DNA of 64,000 bases from Hungatella hathewayi WAL-18680 (GCF_000235505.1 NZ_JH379027.1:816004-880003); one strand, 5' to 3'. Shown: positions 51,093 through 60,455, numbered from the stretch's first letter. A program made the numbers and translations. The notes: a model not told the origin generated them from the sequence alone.

Positions 51093-53144
51093 ATGAGAGA
51101 GCGGCGGATATGGAGGAGTTTGGGATGTCTGTGCCTGTGCGCCGCCCTGTCGATATCGTCGTTTGGCGGAACCGGGATGACGGCCTACGGAGCGTCAAAG
51201 AGGACCTTTCTGGTGGCTCAGGCGAAATCTATGGCCCTGGCGGGAAGCTCAGATTATAAAAAGAAGTACAATGAAATTCTCCTAAAGCAGATAAAGTACC
51301 GGGACGCGGTGCGCAGCGCAAAGGAGAAGAAACGGAATCTGACTACCTTCCGCTGGACGCCGCTGCTCAAATTTCATTTTCCGGAAAAGCTGAATCTGGC
51401 GGAGGAGATGGAGTTTGTGTTTAAACCGGCCCAGATACAGATGGAAATCACCAACTTGAAGCATGAGCTGGCGGATATGAAATACGGGATACTGGAGAAG
51501 GTGGAGAAATCTTATTCGGACTGTTATGTGGACCAGGAAAAGATACGATTCACGGAGGAGTCCATCTCGTCGGGGGAGGAGGAGTTAAAGAAAAACCGGT
51601 ACCGCCTTTCGCTGGGGCAGGCGGCTCAGAGTGATATTGACAAGATGGAAAAATCCATCAAAACCCAGTCTTCCAAGCTGTCCCTCCTGAAACGGACATT
51701 TGAGACGGATAAGTCGAAGCTGTCGGATTTGGTGGGAATGGATGTGACCAGCGGGTATACGTTTAAAAATCCGTTTCAGACGGCGGATATTCCCAGGGAT
51801 AAGCTGGAGGAGATTACCCGGTATACGCTTTCCATGGACCAGAGCTATTTTGAGGCGAAGGCCCAGGCGACGCTGGCGAGAGATAATCTGGAGACGGCGG
51901 AGCGGCTGATGCGCTCCCAGTACGGCGGCAAGATGAATGGGATTTCCCCGTATGTGACCCTGGCAAAACAGGGGAAAGAGGTGGACACGGCGGCATTTCA
52001 GATGGCTTACGATGATATGCTGGATTTGGTGGACAGGCCATGGCAGGGGAAAAAGAGGATTCTGTTTATCAAGATTCCCAGAGAGTGGTTTAAGGGGCAG
52101 ATAAGCGGCATCCGGTATGTGGAGGATGAGCCTTACGCGCTGTTTAATGCCTGTCTGGACTATATTACCGCCTACAAGGAGTGTTCGGATATTGAGAAGG
52201 AGATACGCTCGGAGGTGGCCGGCAGCTTTGAGGCGATTGTGACGGCCAAGACGGCTTACGAGGATTTGGTGGAAAACGGGCAGGAGCAGAGAGCGGCTCT
52301 GGATAAGCTGCTGGTGCTGAATAAGCAGGGCAGGGCGGAGTTTGATGCGGTCTCGGACAAGCGGAGTGATTATCAGGATACGCAGATGGATATGCTGGGA
52401 GCGCTGAAGGATTACAATGATTTGCTGTATGCCTATGACCGGCTGACCTGCGGGGCGATTACCAGCTATTTGAAAGGACAGGATTTGAGTATGGACGCCT
52501 CGGGGGCGGGAGACAGTCTGGTGGCGGTGGACGAGGAGGATTATCCCTACTATTATATTAAATTCCGCATCCAGGATATGAAGTTTGTGTTCGGCGTCCA
52601 TATTCCGGAGGATTTTGAACCGGAGATTACGGATTATGAGTTGTGGTATGGGGACCTGCAGATTGGTGGGAGGACCCCGGTGGAAAAGCAAATCAGCCAT
52701 CTGGCTGTGGCGGCGAAGAGTGAGGAGAGCCGTTTTACCGTCTGGCTGTTCCGGGATGGAACTTTTGTGGAGCAGTGTGAGATAGACCCGGAGGTACTGC
52801 GGGACAGGCTGAACATGAAGACTGCCGTGGAGAAGAAAAAAGAGACGGAAAAGGTGGCAGGCAGCTACCAGGTTGTCCTGAATTCGGAGCTGGGGCTGGC
52901 GACGATTACCCTGTACTTGAACCAGGGGGAGGGACTTCGCTATTACGGACTGATGGACCAGAATGGGAACCCGCTGTACTCGGAGGAGCCGGTGGAGAGC
53001 GGGGAAGGATTTACGTACCTTTCTGTGCTTGCCCAGGATTTGAAGAAGGTGCGGCTGGTATTTTATGACGAGGGAAAAGAAAAAGCCGGTGAGGGATATT
53101 TGAACACGGCGAAGAAGCAGGTAATGATGGAAATCAAAGAGTAG
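51093..53144 (+). CDS. TolC-like secreted coiled-coil protein
   Basis: A 683-residue exported protein with a signal peptide (LGCLCLCAALSISSFGGTG, cleavage probably after AYG). Residues 35-460 are long alpha-helical hairpins of the TolC/outer-membrane-efflux type (SSDYKKKYNEILLKQIKYRD near the start; ALDKLLVLNKQGRAEFDAVS near residue 405). The C-terminal 200 residues are beta-rich. TolC proteins normally cross an outer membrane, which this organism probably lacks, so a role spanning the cell wall or gripping an injection particle is more likely. The gene sits in the middle of the injection-system operon. Confidence 0.7.
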   Translation: MRERRIWRSLGCLCLCAALSISSFGGTGMTAYGASKRTFLVAQAKSMALAGSSDYKKKYNEILLKQIKYRDAVRSAKEKKRNLTTFRWTPLLKFHFPEKLNLAEEMEFVFKPAQIQMEITNLKHELADMKYGILEKVEKSYSDCYVDQEKIRFTEESISSGEEELKKNRYRLSLGQAAQSDIDKMEKSIKTQSSKLSLLKRTFETDKSKLSDLVGMDVTSGYTFKNPFQTADIPRDKLEEITRYTLSMDQSYFEAKAQATLARDNLETAERLMRSQYGGKMNGISPYVTLAKQGKEVDTAAFQMAYDDMLDLVDRPWQGKKRILFIKIPREWFKGQISGIRYVEDEPYALFNACLDYITAYKECSDIEKEIRSEVAGSFEAIVTAKTAYEDLVENGQEQRAALDKLLVLNKQGRAEFDAVSDKRSDYQDTQMDMLGALKDYNDLLYAYDRLTCGAITSYLKGQDLSMDASGAGDSLVAVDEEDYPYYYIKFRIQDMKFVFGVHIPEDFEPEITDYELWYGDLQIGGRTPVEKQISHLAVAAKSEESRFTVWLFRDGTFVEQCEIDPEVLRDRLNMKTAVEKKKETEKVAGSYQVVLNSELGLATITLYLNQGEGLRYYGLMDQNGNPLYSEEPVESGEGFTYLSVLAQDLKKVRLVFYDEGKEKAGEGYLNTAKKQVMMEIKE

Positions 53145-53157
53145 GGAGGGATATTTC

Positions 53158-56100
53158 TTGAGAGGAAGACGAGCCAAAAAAATCATGACGGTGGCGGCCG
53201 TGACGGGAATATCCCTCTGCCTGTTTTTGTCGGGGGCCGCGGCAGCGTTTTGGAGTCCGGAGCAGGCGGTTCACGTGAATGGAAATGAGATTGAAAATTC
53301 GACTTTGATTATCGGCACCCACTTGATTCATATGAGTGCCCTGACGGAGGAATTATATAGTATTGCGCAGAAATCCGCGGAGGATTCCATGCAGAATCAG
53401 ATGTATTACAAGTCGGAGCTGGCTGGAGGCACCTGGTTTGATATCACTTCGGCGTCGGGGCTGGAGGACATTTCCACGTCGGGAACTCCGGTGGCGGTGG
53501 AGGAGATTAACGGGCTGTATCTGGAATATCACACGAAATCGGACGGCGTGACTTACGATCTGCGGACGAAGGAGCCGGTGAATATTTTTAATATCCGGGA
53601 CCCTTATGATCTGGAAGCCATGGAGGAATTGCAGCCGGCAAAGCTGCAGTACGATATGCTGGAGGAGAAAGACGAACTGGAGGAGGATGAGGAGTGGTGC
53701 AGGGATAAGCTGACGGATTTCTTTAAGACGGATACCTCCAAGGAATCGGTGACGGTGACAGATGAGGAGACGGGGAGCAGTGATGTTTACTCAGGGGAGG
53801 ATACGGAGGAACTGGATCAGGCGCTTGAAAAGCTGCAGAATTATCTGAATGTGCTGAACCAGTACCAGGCGGGGGGCAGTGAGAAGGAAGAAGTGAGCGC
53901 GGTGATGGCCAGTGTGGATGCCTCACGGAGACTGATTGTCTATCAGATTGTGTATGATTTGACCTATCAGCTGATGGAGACCTATACGGGGACCAACGGG
54001 AAACTGCCGGAGGGATACCAGGTGGAGGCGGAGCTGACGGATGCGGTCAATGAATCCCTTGGGAATCTGAATGACGCCATCATTGAGACGGAGGGAAAGG
54101 TGAGAGCGGAGGGCGACACGGTGCTTTCCATGGAGATTTACCGGTGGAGCAATCAGCTGGTTGAGGATGCCAAGGCGGATAATATGGCGGCCTGCGATGG
54201 AGATGTGGAGAAGCTGCTGGCGCTTAAAAATATCACGGACGGGACCATAGAGAAGCAGCAGGCGGAGCTTAATCTTCTGGAAGAGAGTCTGCTTTCGTCG
54301 GCGGCTTTCAGGTACCAGGGCGGACTGGGCGGAGGCGAGAATTCAGAATATCTGACGGCGAAGGCGGGAAATGCGGCCAGTGTGATGCTGAGTTCGATTG
54401 CCGGGAATTATGGGAACAAAGTCAACACGTTTCGAAATGAACTGGAATTTCTGGTGGACGCCAAATGTATGAGAGTTGATAATGCGGCGGCTCAGGAATA
54501 TATAAGGAACTGTATTGAGGAGGCCTCCGGCTATTACGGCGGGATACCTGCGGATGGATTTTACGGGGACTGCAAGACGTCGCTGGACGGGTATCTGAAA
54601 TGGCTGAATGATAAGCTGGCAAGCCTGGTTCAGGGCGGAGGCGGGACGGAGACAGACGCTCTGAACGCGGAGAAGGAGGATTTACAGGCCCAGTATATGG
54701 CGGCGCTTGACAAGAATAACCTGGAGAAAGCCCTGGAACTGGAGAAGAAGATTGCGGCGGCGGATGATAAAATCAAGGCCCTTGATTCGGCCCAGGCGGC
54801 AGAGTATGCGGGACTGGAGGCGGAGATTGAGGCGCTGAAGGAAGAGATGGAAGCCGCGGCGGCAAATGGCGGCCAGGGGCAGGAGGCGCTGGCAAAGCAG
54901 CTGGCCGGGAAGCAGGCCCAGGCGGCGGAGATTAAGAGCAAAATGTCGGGAGAGAGCGCCGGAACCCAGGCGGTGAAAATCAGGCAGGATGCCATGAGTG
55001 CGGTGACTAAAAATCCTGGGGAAGCGGAGCTGGACCAGATTGGCAATGCGATTGACGCCCTGGGAGGGATGCTGGATTCGGATTATAAATCGGTGTTTCC
55101 ACAGCTGACCCAGCTGTACAGCCAGATGACCCGTGAGAGAGATTTGAACGGGAGCGGCGATTATGATGAGTTAATCGGGAAGACAGAAGAGATGATTCTC
55201 AATAATAAGGCGGCTTATGACGCGGCTATGGCCGATCATATCACGGGCGATGAGATGGCCGCTGCCGCCACGGATTTCTTCGGGGCGGAAGAGGACAGCT
55301 GGACGGAGGAGCAGAGCGCCGTGTTCCTGGCGGCGGGAGAGATGTATCTGGAGAACGCGCTGGGAATGGGCGGAGGCAGTGGAAGCGGCGGCCAGGATGG
55401 CGCGGGAGCAGGCGGCCAGGGCGGCGCGGGAACCGGAAATGATGGACAGAGTGGAAGCGGTGGCCAGGGCGGAACCGGGGATGGCAGCCAGAGTGGAACC
55501 GGGGATGGCAGCGGGAATGATGGAGAAGGTAGTAAAACTGGAGACCAGAGTGGCACAGGAGACGGTACCGGTGGCCAGAGCGATGGGACCGGAACCGGAG
55601 ACGGGACTGGAACAGGAGGAAAAAGCGAAGGCGAGACAGGCGGCGGTACCGGTGACGGAACTGGCGGTGAAGCTAGCGGCGAAAGCGGAACCGGCGGCCA
55701 GGATGAAACCGGCGCGGGAAGCGGCAGTGACAGTCAGGGAGGCACCGCAGACAGTGGCAGCGGTTCAGGCAGCAGCGGCGGTTCCGATACCGGCAATATT
55801 GGCATTGGCAATGGCACACTGACCAGTGAACTGAAAGAAATTGCATCCGCGCTTGACGCCCGTGCGACCAACGATTATCTGGGCGGAAATCCGTTTGTAT
55901 TTTTAAAACTGCCGGACCCGTCCACCCGGTATCTTCCCGTTCCGGTGCTCGGAAATTATCTGAAGATGCGCTATATCTGGAATGCGCCGAAGAATCAGGC
56001 GACGCTGGCTTCAGGAAGCCGATACTATGAATTCACCCTGTTTTCCAACCGGGTGAAGACGGGCAGGAGCGAGGCGGAGGAGATTACCATCGTCCATGCG

Positions 56101-56265
56101 CCTAAAATCAAGTCGGTGCTGTATGTGCCTGAGGATTTTACCTCCGGGGAGTTTGGCTGTGGCGCCGTATATCTGGCGGACAGCGATTACGCGGTCCTAT
56201 GTCCGGATGAGCTGAGGGCGCAGGCGGAGGAGTTGTTTGGAATTCTTGTGGAAGGGGGCGGTTGA
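53158..56265 (+). CDS. Large secreted protein with Gly-rich linker
   Basis: A 1035-residue exported protein starting at a TTG seven bases after AGGGAGGG. The signal peptide is followed by an N-terminal domain (VHVNGNEIENSTLIIGTHLI). A long helical region spans residues 150-720, including an Ala/Glu-rich coiled coil near residues 505-600. A Gly/Ser/Thr/Asp-rich linker of about 150 residues follows near 735-884, then a C-terminal globular domain (NPFVFLKLPDPSTRYLPVPV to the end). It could be a cell-wall-spanning scaffold or tether for the injection particle. No family recognised. Confidence 0.65.
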   Translation: MRGRRAKKIMTVAAVTGISLCLFLSGAAAAFWSPEQAVHVNGNEIENSTLIIGTHLIHMSALTEELYSIAQKSAEDSMQNQMYYKSELAGGTWFDITSASGLEDISTSGTPVAVEEINGLYLEYHTKSDGVTYDLRTKEPVNIFNIRDPYDLEAMEELQPAKLQYDMLEEKDELEEDEEWCRDKLTDFFKTDTSKESVTVTDEETGSSDVYSGEDTEELDQALEKLQNYLNVLNQYQAGGSEKEEVSAVMASVDASRRLIVYQIVYDLTYQLMETYTGTNGKLPEGYQVEAELTDAVNESLGNLNDAIIETEGKVRAEGDTVLSMEIYRWSNQLVEDAKADNMAACDGDVEKLLALKNITDGTIEKQQAELNLLEESLLSSAAFRYQGGLGGGENSEYLTAKAGNAASVMLSSIAGNYGNKVNTFRNELEFLVDAKCMRVDNAAAQEYIRNCIEEASGYYGGIPADGFYGDCKTSLDGYLKWLNDKLASLVQGGGGTETDALNAEKEDLQAQYMAALDKNNLEKALELEKKIAAADDKIKALDSAQAAEYAGLEAEIEALKEEMEAAAANGGQGQEALAKQLAGKQAQAAEIKSKMSGESAGTQAVKIRQDAMSAVTKNPGEAELDQIGNAIDALGGMLDSDYKSVFPQLTQLYSQMTRERDLNGSGDYDELIGKTEEMILNNKAAYDAAMADHITGDEMAAAATDFFGAEEDSWTEEQSAVFLAAGEMYLENALGMGGGSGSGGQDGAGAGGQGGAGTGNDGQSGSGGQGGTGDGSQSGTGDGSGNDGEGSKTGDQSGTGDGTGGQSDGTGTGDGTGTGGKSEGETGGGTGDGTGGEASGESGTGGQDETGAGSGSDSQGGTADSGSGSGSSGGSDTGNIGIGNGTLTSELKEIASALDARATNDYLGGNPFVFLKLPDPSTRYLPVPVLGNYLKMRYIWNAPKNQATLASGSRYYEFTLFSNRVKTGRSEAEEITIVHAPKIKSVLYVPEDFTSGEFGCGAVYLADSDYAVLCPDELRAQAEELFGILVEGGG
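55366..55812 (+). repeat. Gly-rich low-complexity repeat inside the secreted protein
   Basis: About 150 codons of degenerate GG-Q-x-G-T-G-D/N-G type units, for example GSGGQGGTGDGSQSGTGDG. This is a flexible spacer within the gene at 53158. It is a likely place for recombination-driven length change between strains. It is not a CRISPR array or separate gene. Confidence 0.8.
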
Positions 56266-56266
56266 G

Positions 56267-56863
56267 ATGGCGGATTATACAATTATAGCGGATATCAGTT
56301 CCTATATTCTTCAACGTCTGAGAGAGGAAATGTGCCCTTCCCTCATCACATCCCCCAGTGGTCTGGAGATTACCTCCCCGGTGGAGCAGAACCGGGACTG
56401 TGTTCTCGGACTGTACCTCTATGACATCCAGGAGGAGGGGGAAATTGCATCCCCGCCTATGAGGCGGTCCGGGCAGACGATGATGAGACGTATCTCAAAA
56501 CCCTATACCCTGCACTACATGATTTTCGTCAACGGCTCCTCCCAGTCGGGGATGAAAAACCAGGATATGCTGAAGGTGGTGGGGCGGGCGGCCCAGGTGG
56601 TCAACGATATGGAATCGGTGCTGCCGAACACGCTGCAGCCCTGGCTGGAGCAGGGGGAGCCACCGGTCACACTGTTTCCGGCCAGATTGAAACTGGAGGA
56701 TAAAGTCCGTGTCTGGCAGGCGGTGGACAAGCCCTACGGGCTGAGTCTCTTTTATAGAGCGTCCCCGGTCTTTCTGTCCAGCAAAATCGCTTTGGAGGTG
56801 CCGAGAGTGCGGGAGGCCAGCTTTACGCTTCTTCCTCCGGAGGAAGGGGGGCGTGGTTCATAA
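56267..56863 (+). CDS. DUF4255 (Pvc16-like) eCIS protein
   Basis: A 198-residue protein of the DUF4255 family, a hallmark of extracellular contractile injection systems (Pvc16/Afp16-type, probably the tail-terminator or cap). It reads MADYTIIADISSYILQRLRE at the start, LGLYLYDIQEEGE near residue 46 and KPYTLHYMIFVNG near residue 79. The start ATG at 56267 overlaps the end of the previous gene region and follows GGGGGCGG; a more upstream start would add ten residues without a ribosome site. It is followed by a one-base overlap with the next gene. Confidence 0.88.
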   Translation: MADYTIIADISSYILQRLREEMCPSLITSPSGLEITSPVEQNRDCVLGLYLYDIQEEGEIASPPMRRSGQTMMRRISKPYTLHYMIFVNGSSQSGMKNQDMLKVVGRAAQVVNDMESVLPNTLQPWLEQGEPPVTLFPARLKLEDKVRVWQAVDKPYGLSLFYRASPVFLSSKIALEVPRVREASFTLLPPEEGGRGS

Positions 56864-57621
56864 TGGATGAGTGTAGAATTTATCACAGACTGGACCTGGT
56901 CATCTATCTGGTGGACACGGTGACGGGAGCATTTATCACGACCCGTCAGGTGGAATTTTACCGTGACGGGGAGATACTGCCGGCAGTCTGCAAAGAATCC
57001 GGTATCTATGCGTTTCTCAACCTGGAGGAAGGCGATTTCACATTGACGGTGAAGGTGGAGGGATACCGGGAGCGTGAGGTGAAGGTTGTGCGGGAAGCAT
57101 TATCCCGGACGGCCCCGATCTTGTGGGTATCCATGGTTCCGGGAGATGATTATCCACAGAAAATGCTGATACACACGATTGCAGGCACCATGAAGGGGAT
57201 TGAGGATATCTGTGCGGTGGCGTGCGGGGGATGGCAGATGCGGATACGGGAATTTGAGAAAAAGACCAATACGGTCAAACTGTTTAATCCCCACGGATGT
57301 CTGTTGTATCCGGTGAGATACGGAATTATCAATCAGGAAAAGAAGACCTTTGAAATGGTGACGGTCAAAGAACAGATAAGCGGGGAAGAAATCAGGATAT
57401 CCGGCCCGTATATTGCCGATAGGGACAATAACTATCCTTTAGGGCGTATTGTGGACGGATATGTAAAGGACGGGAGATATATTCTGTGCCTGAGACGGGA
57501 TGTGGAGTCCTATCTGGTCCGGTGGACGGTGCGGAGTCATGTATCTTATAGAGAATGGAACATGCGGGGGGATGCCTGGAAAGCCCTGGATGGGAAGGGA
57601 GGTATCCTATGGGATAAATGA
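56863..57621 (+). CDS. eCIS-associated protein with carboxypeptidase-regulatory-like domain
   Basis: A 252-residue protein. Residues 8-90 look like a carboxypeptidase-regulatory/transthyretin-like beta domain (LDLVIYLVDTVTGAFITTRQ, then SGIYAFLNLEEGDFTLTVKV). The remainder is beta-rich and unassigned, ending in a charged tail. The ATG overlaps the stop of the DUF4255 gene, so the two are translationally coupled. Such small beta domains decorate sheath or baseplate proteins. Its exact role is unknown. Confidence 0.62.
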   Translation: MDECRIYHRLDLVIYLVDTVTGAFITTRQVEFYRDGEILPAVCKESGIYAFLNLEEGDFTLTVKVEGYREREVKVVREALSRTAPILWVSMVPGDDYPQKMLIHTIAGTMKGIEDICAVACGGWQMRIREFEKKTNTVKLFNPHGCLLYPVRYGIINQEKKTFEMVTVKEQISGEEIRISGPYIADRDNNYPLGRIVDGYVKDGRYILCLRRDVESYLVRWTVRSHVSYREWNMRGDAWKALDGKGGILWDK

Positions 57622-57649
57622 TACCATATCATTAGAAAGGAGAGAAGAG

Positions 57650-58033
57650 ATGGGATTGATGGCAGTGTCCGGCGCCATGATACTGTGCACCATGGGGATG
57701 GCTCCGGGAACGCTGATGGCGGCGGTACAGTCTACCTGCCTGGCAGGCGGGAAACCGGTGGCGGTTATCAATGATATTGCGCCCATGACCAGTGTGGGCG
57801 CCTGCGGGATGTGTACTTCCATGATGAACCCGGCAGTGTCCGCGGCAACGGCCGCCGCACTTGGCGTATTGACCCCGCAGCCCTGTGTTCCGGTTCCCAT
57901 GGGACCGTGGAAGCCGGGAGGGGCGGTGATCATTGGAGGGGCGCCCTGTTTGAGTTCGGATTCCATGCTGAACTGTGCTTACGGGGGAGTCGTCTCGATT
58001 GCGAACCCTGGGCAGACGCAGGTGATGATTTGA
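57650..58033 (+). CDS. PAAR-like (DUF4280) spike protein
   Basis: A 127-residue PAAR-like protein, expected to tip the spike of the contractile particle and to carry or pierce. The sequence begins MGLMAVSGAMILCTMGMAPG and has Cys spaced along it (ACGMCTS, QPCVPVPMGPW, GAPCLSSD, NCAYGG), typical of DUF4280. I start at the ATG at 57650 with AAAGGAGAGAAG upstream; a longer reading of 50 extra residues overlaps the previous gene and has no support. Confidence 0.85.
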   Translation: MGLMAVSGAMILCTMGMAPGTLMAAVQSTCLAGGKPVAVINDIAPMTSVGACGMCTSMMNPAVSAATAAALGVLTPQPCVPVPMGPWKPGGAVIIGGAPCLSSDSMLNCAYGGVVSIANPGQTQVMI

Positions 58034-58058
58034 AAAATGAGAGAGGAGATTTTAGGAA

Positions 58059-59756
58059 ATGGCAGAATATTTATCACCAGGAGTATATGTGGAGGAGTAT
58101 GATAATTCTCCGAGAACAATTGAGAGTGCGGGAACCAGCACGGCGGGATTTGTAGGAATGGCGGTGAAAGGGCCTGCCATCGGAGCCCCCAGCCTGGTTA
58201 CGGGATTTTCCAGCTTTCAGAAGCAGTTTGGCGGATATTTAAGTGAGTATACCCACGAGGAATACCGGTATCTCGCCTACTCGGTGGAGCAGTTTTTCGT
58301 CAACGGCGGAACCCGTTGTTTTGTGGCGAGAGTGGTGCCGGAGGATGCGGCGGCCGCGGAGAAGACCCTTGGGATTCTGGATGTAAAAGCGGCGGATGAG
58401 GGCCGATGGGGCAACAAGGTTCAACTGAGTTTTTCCACCAACAACCGGAAAAAGATACAGATTCTTGAGAAGGCTGGGGAGCAGATTTACCGCGCCAAGG
58501 CCATAGCCGGTTTCCGGGAGGGAGACTTGGTGGAATTTGCAGGACAGTACAACCGGATTGAGTCCATTCAGGAGATGGAGATTACCTTTGGGGAGGAATT
58601 CCTGGAAAATCCGGTGGACACGGATTTGGTTCCCACGCGTGTGATTACCTGCGCGGAGATTGATATGTCGGTGCGCTACGAGGATACCGTGGAAAATTAT
58701 GTGGGAATGACCCTGAACCAGACGTCTCCCAATTACATAGAGAAACGGCTGGCCGGCAGCGAACTGATTCGGGTGATTGTGAGAGCGGCGAAGCAGCTGG
58801 AGGGGCCGGTGGAGTCCATTCTCGGCGAGGGAATCCGGGAAGGAACGGTGCTCTTAGAGGGCGGAGATGACGGAAGCATCAGCAAAGTCACGGCAGGGAC
58901 CTTTATCGGAAATGACGGTGGTCCGGGAAAACGGACCGGTATCCAGGCATTTATGGAAAATAATCTCGTCAGCATGATGGCGGTGCCTGGCATCACGATA
59001 CCGGAGGTGGAGGTTTCTCTGGTGTCCCACTGTGAGAATATGAAGGACCGGGTGGCGGTTCTGGATATGCCAAAGGAGATGAGCAAGGTGAAAGACCTGG
59101 TTGATTTCAGAAGCATGTTTGACAGCACCTATGCGGCGATGTATCACCCGTGGATTCAGGTGTTTGACAAGGCGGCCAGAAAGCCGGGTATCATCCCTCC
59201 GTCCGGGGCCGTGATGGGTGTTTATTCCAGAACGGACATCAACCGGGGCGTTCACAAGGCGCCGGCCAATGAGACCATCAGCTGTACGGGGCTGGCGGTG
59301 AACTATACCACGGCGGAGCAGGATTTGTTAAATCCGGAGGGTGTGAACTTAATCCGGGCGCTTCCGGGGCAGGGAATCCGAATCTGGGGGGCCAGGACGG
59401 CCAGCAGTAACAGTTCCTTTAAATATATTAACGTGCGGCGTCTGTTTATCTTCGTGGAGCAGAGTATCAAGGCCAGTACCAACTGGGTGGTATTTGAGCC
59501 AAATGACGCCAATCTGTGGGGACGTGTCAGGATGACGATTGCCGCGTTTCTGGAGAATCTGTGGAGGAGCGGAATGCTGACAGGCGGGTCACCGGCGGAA
59601 GCATTTTTCGTGGATATCGGAACTTCGACGATGACTAACGATGATATTATGGCGGGGCGGTTGATCTGCAATATCGGTATTGCGCCGTCGAGACCGGCAG
59701 AGTTTGTGATCTTCCGTATCACACAGCACACGGCAGAGGCCGGGGGCGGCGAGTAA
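58059..59756 (+). CDS. Contractile tail sheath protein
   Basis: A 565-residue sheath protein of the phage tail/eCIS type (Pvc2-4/Afp2-4, gp18-like). It begins with the conserved LSPGVYVEEYDNSPRTIE at residues 5-22, followed by TSTAGFVGMAVKGP. The C-terminal conserved domain includes NLIRALPGQGIRIWGARTAS near residue 430 and YINVRRLFIFVEQSI near residue 455. Stacked sheath hexamers contract to drive the inner tube. Only one sheath gene is visible in the window, whereas many eCIS have two or three. Confidence 0.95.
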   Translation: MAEYLSPGVYVEEYDNSPRTIESAGTSTAGFVGMAVKGPAIGAPSLVTGFSSFQKQFGGYLSEYTHEEYRYLAYSVEQFFVNGGTRCFVARVVPEDAAAAEKTLGILDVKAADEGRWGNKVQLSFSTNNRKKIQILEKAGEQIYRAKAIAGFREGDLVEFAGQYNRIESIQEMEITFGEEFLENPVDTDLVPTRVITCAEIDMSVRYEDTVENYVGMTLNQTSPNYIEKRLAGSELIRVIVRAAKQLEGPVESILGEGIREGTVLLEGGDDGSISKVTAGTFIGNDGGPGKRTGIQAFMENNLVSMMAVPGITIPEVEVSLVSHCENMKDRVAVLDMPKEMSKVKDLVDFRSMFDSTYAAMYHPWIQVFDKAARKPGIIPPSGAVMGVYSRTDINRGVHKAPANETISCTGLAVNYTTAEQDLLNPEGVNLIRALPGQGIRIWGARTASSNSSFKYINVRRLFIFVEQSIKASTNWVVFEPNDANLWGRVRMTIAAFLENLWRSGMLTGGSPAEAFFVDIGTSTMTNDDIMAGRLICNIGIAPSRPAEFVIFRITQHTAEAGGGE

Positions 59757-59775
59757 AGCGTAGTGACCTCACTGC

Positions 59776-59789
59776 GTGCGGGGCCGCAC
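59776..59789 (+). other. Small GC hairpin between sheath and tube genes
   Basis: GTGCG and CGCAC flank a four-base loop in the 99-base gap before the tube gene. It has no T run, so it is more likely an RNA processing or stability element than a terminator. Confidence 0.3.
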
Positions 59790-59855
59790 TGCGTTGGGTC
59801 AGACTCTTCGGGTTTCACCTAGTATAAAAATAAATGGAAAAGGAGCAGATAAATT

Positions 59856-60368
59856 ATGGCAGCAGGAGCAGGAGATGCGTATAAGAATGGTCAGGAGAGC
59901 GCATATCCGTTGACAAAAATGAATTTCTTTGTCAGCGTAACGGGCGTGGATGGAACCGCGGCGTTCACCGAGGTGACAGGTGTGGAGGCCAGTGTGGATG
60001 TGATTGAATTCCGTCAGGGGAATTCCGGAAGTCTGTCCCCGGTGAAGATTCCGGGGCTGGTGAAGCATGGCAATGTGACATTGAAAATGGGATATACAAA
60101 GGACGAGAAGTTCAAGGAGTGGGTGCTGGAGTGCGTCAGCGAGCGGAGAAAAACCATTCCCAGACAGACGGTCAATATTGAGATGATTGACATCAACGAG
60201 GGGGCGCCAAGCGCCATTCAGAAAGCCACCATGGGCACCAACCGCATCTGGCAGCTGACCAACGCGTGGGTGACAAAATACACGGCGCCTGATTTGAATT
60301 CCACCCAGAGTGAGGTGGCGATTGAGTCTGTGGAGCTGGCGTATGAAGAATTGATTATTCCAAACTAA
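59856..60368 (+). CDS. Inner tube protein (gp19-like, Pvc1/Afp1 type)
   Basis: A 170-residue tube protein of the phage T4 gp19-like family. Landmarks are PLTKMNFFVSVTGVDGTAAF near residue 19, VTGVEASVDVIEFRQGN near residue 40, and KIPGLVKHGNVTLKMGY near residue 65. The ATG follows AAAAGGAGCAG. Placement directly after the sheath is typical of contractile systems. The tube is the conduit through which the payload passes. Confidence 0.94.
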   Translation: MAAGAGDAYKNGQESAYPLTKMNFFVSVTGVDGTAAFTEVTGVEASVDVIEFRQGNSGSLSPVKIPGLVKHGNVTLKMGYTKDEKFKEWVLECVSERRKTIPRQTVNIEMIDINEGAPSAIQKATMGTNRIWQLTNAWVTKYTAPDLNSTQSEVAIESVELAYEELIIPN

Positions 60369-60376
60369 ACGTAACA

Positions 60377-60409
60377 GTTCAGACGGCGGGGAAGACAAGC
60401 CGTCTGAAC
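60377..60409 (+). promoter_or_regulatory. Intergenic stem-loop after the tube gene
   Basis: A perfect 11-bp stem (GTTCAGACGGC with GCCGTCTGAAC) and an 11-base loop lie between the tube gene and the assembly-protein gene. It has no following T run. It may lower expression of downstream genes or protect the tube mRNA 3' end, fitting the higher amount of tube needed. Confidence 0.6.
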
Positions 60410-60455
60410 ACTTGCGAATAAGCAGGCTGGCGGGTAACGCGAAAGGGGACATGAT

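Noticed and set aside
49828-51198. 456-residue minus-strand open frame over the MORN gene
   Set aside because: Antisense to clear MORN repeats; composition typical of a shadow frame and no start signals.
51585-53186. 533-residue open frame on the minus strand across the TolC-like gene
   Set aside because: It lies wholly opposite a well-supported gene with signal peptide and ribosome site; it is rich in His, Arg, Leu and Pro in the way of antisense frames in GC-rich DNA, with no ribosome site.
55366-55812. CRISPR-like array
   Set aside because: Repeats are short, irregular and in frame with a Gly-rich protein; there are no constant repeat and unique spacer units.
55217-55822. 201-residue plus-strand frame inside the large secreted protein
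   Set aside because: Out-of-frame reading of the Gly-rich repeat, giving Ala/Glu/Arg repeats; no ribosome site.
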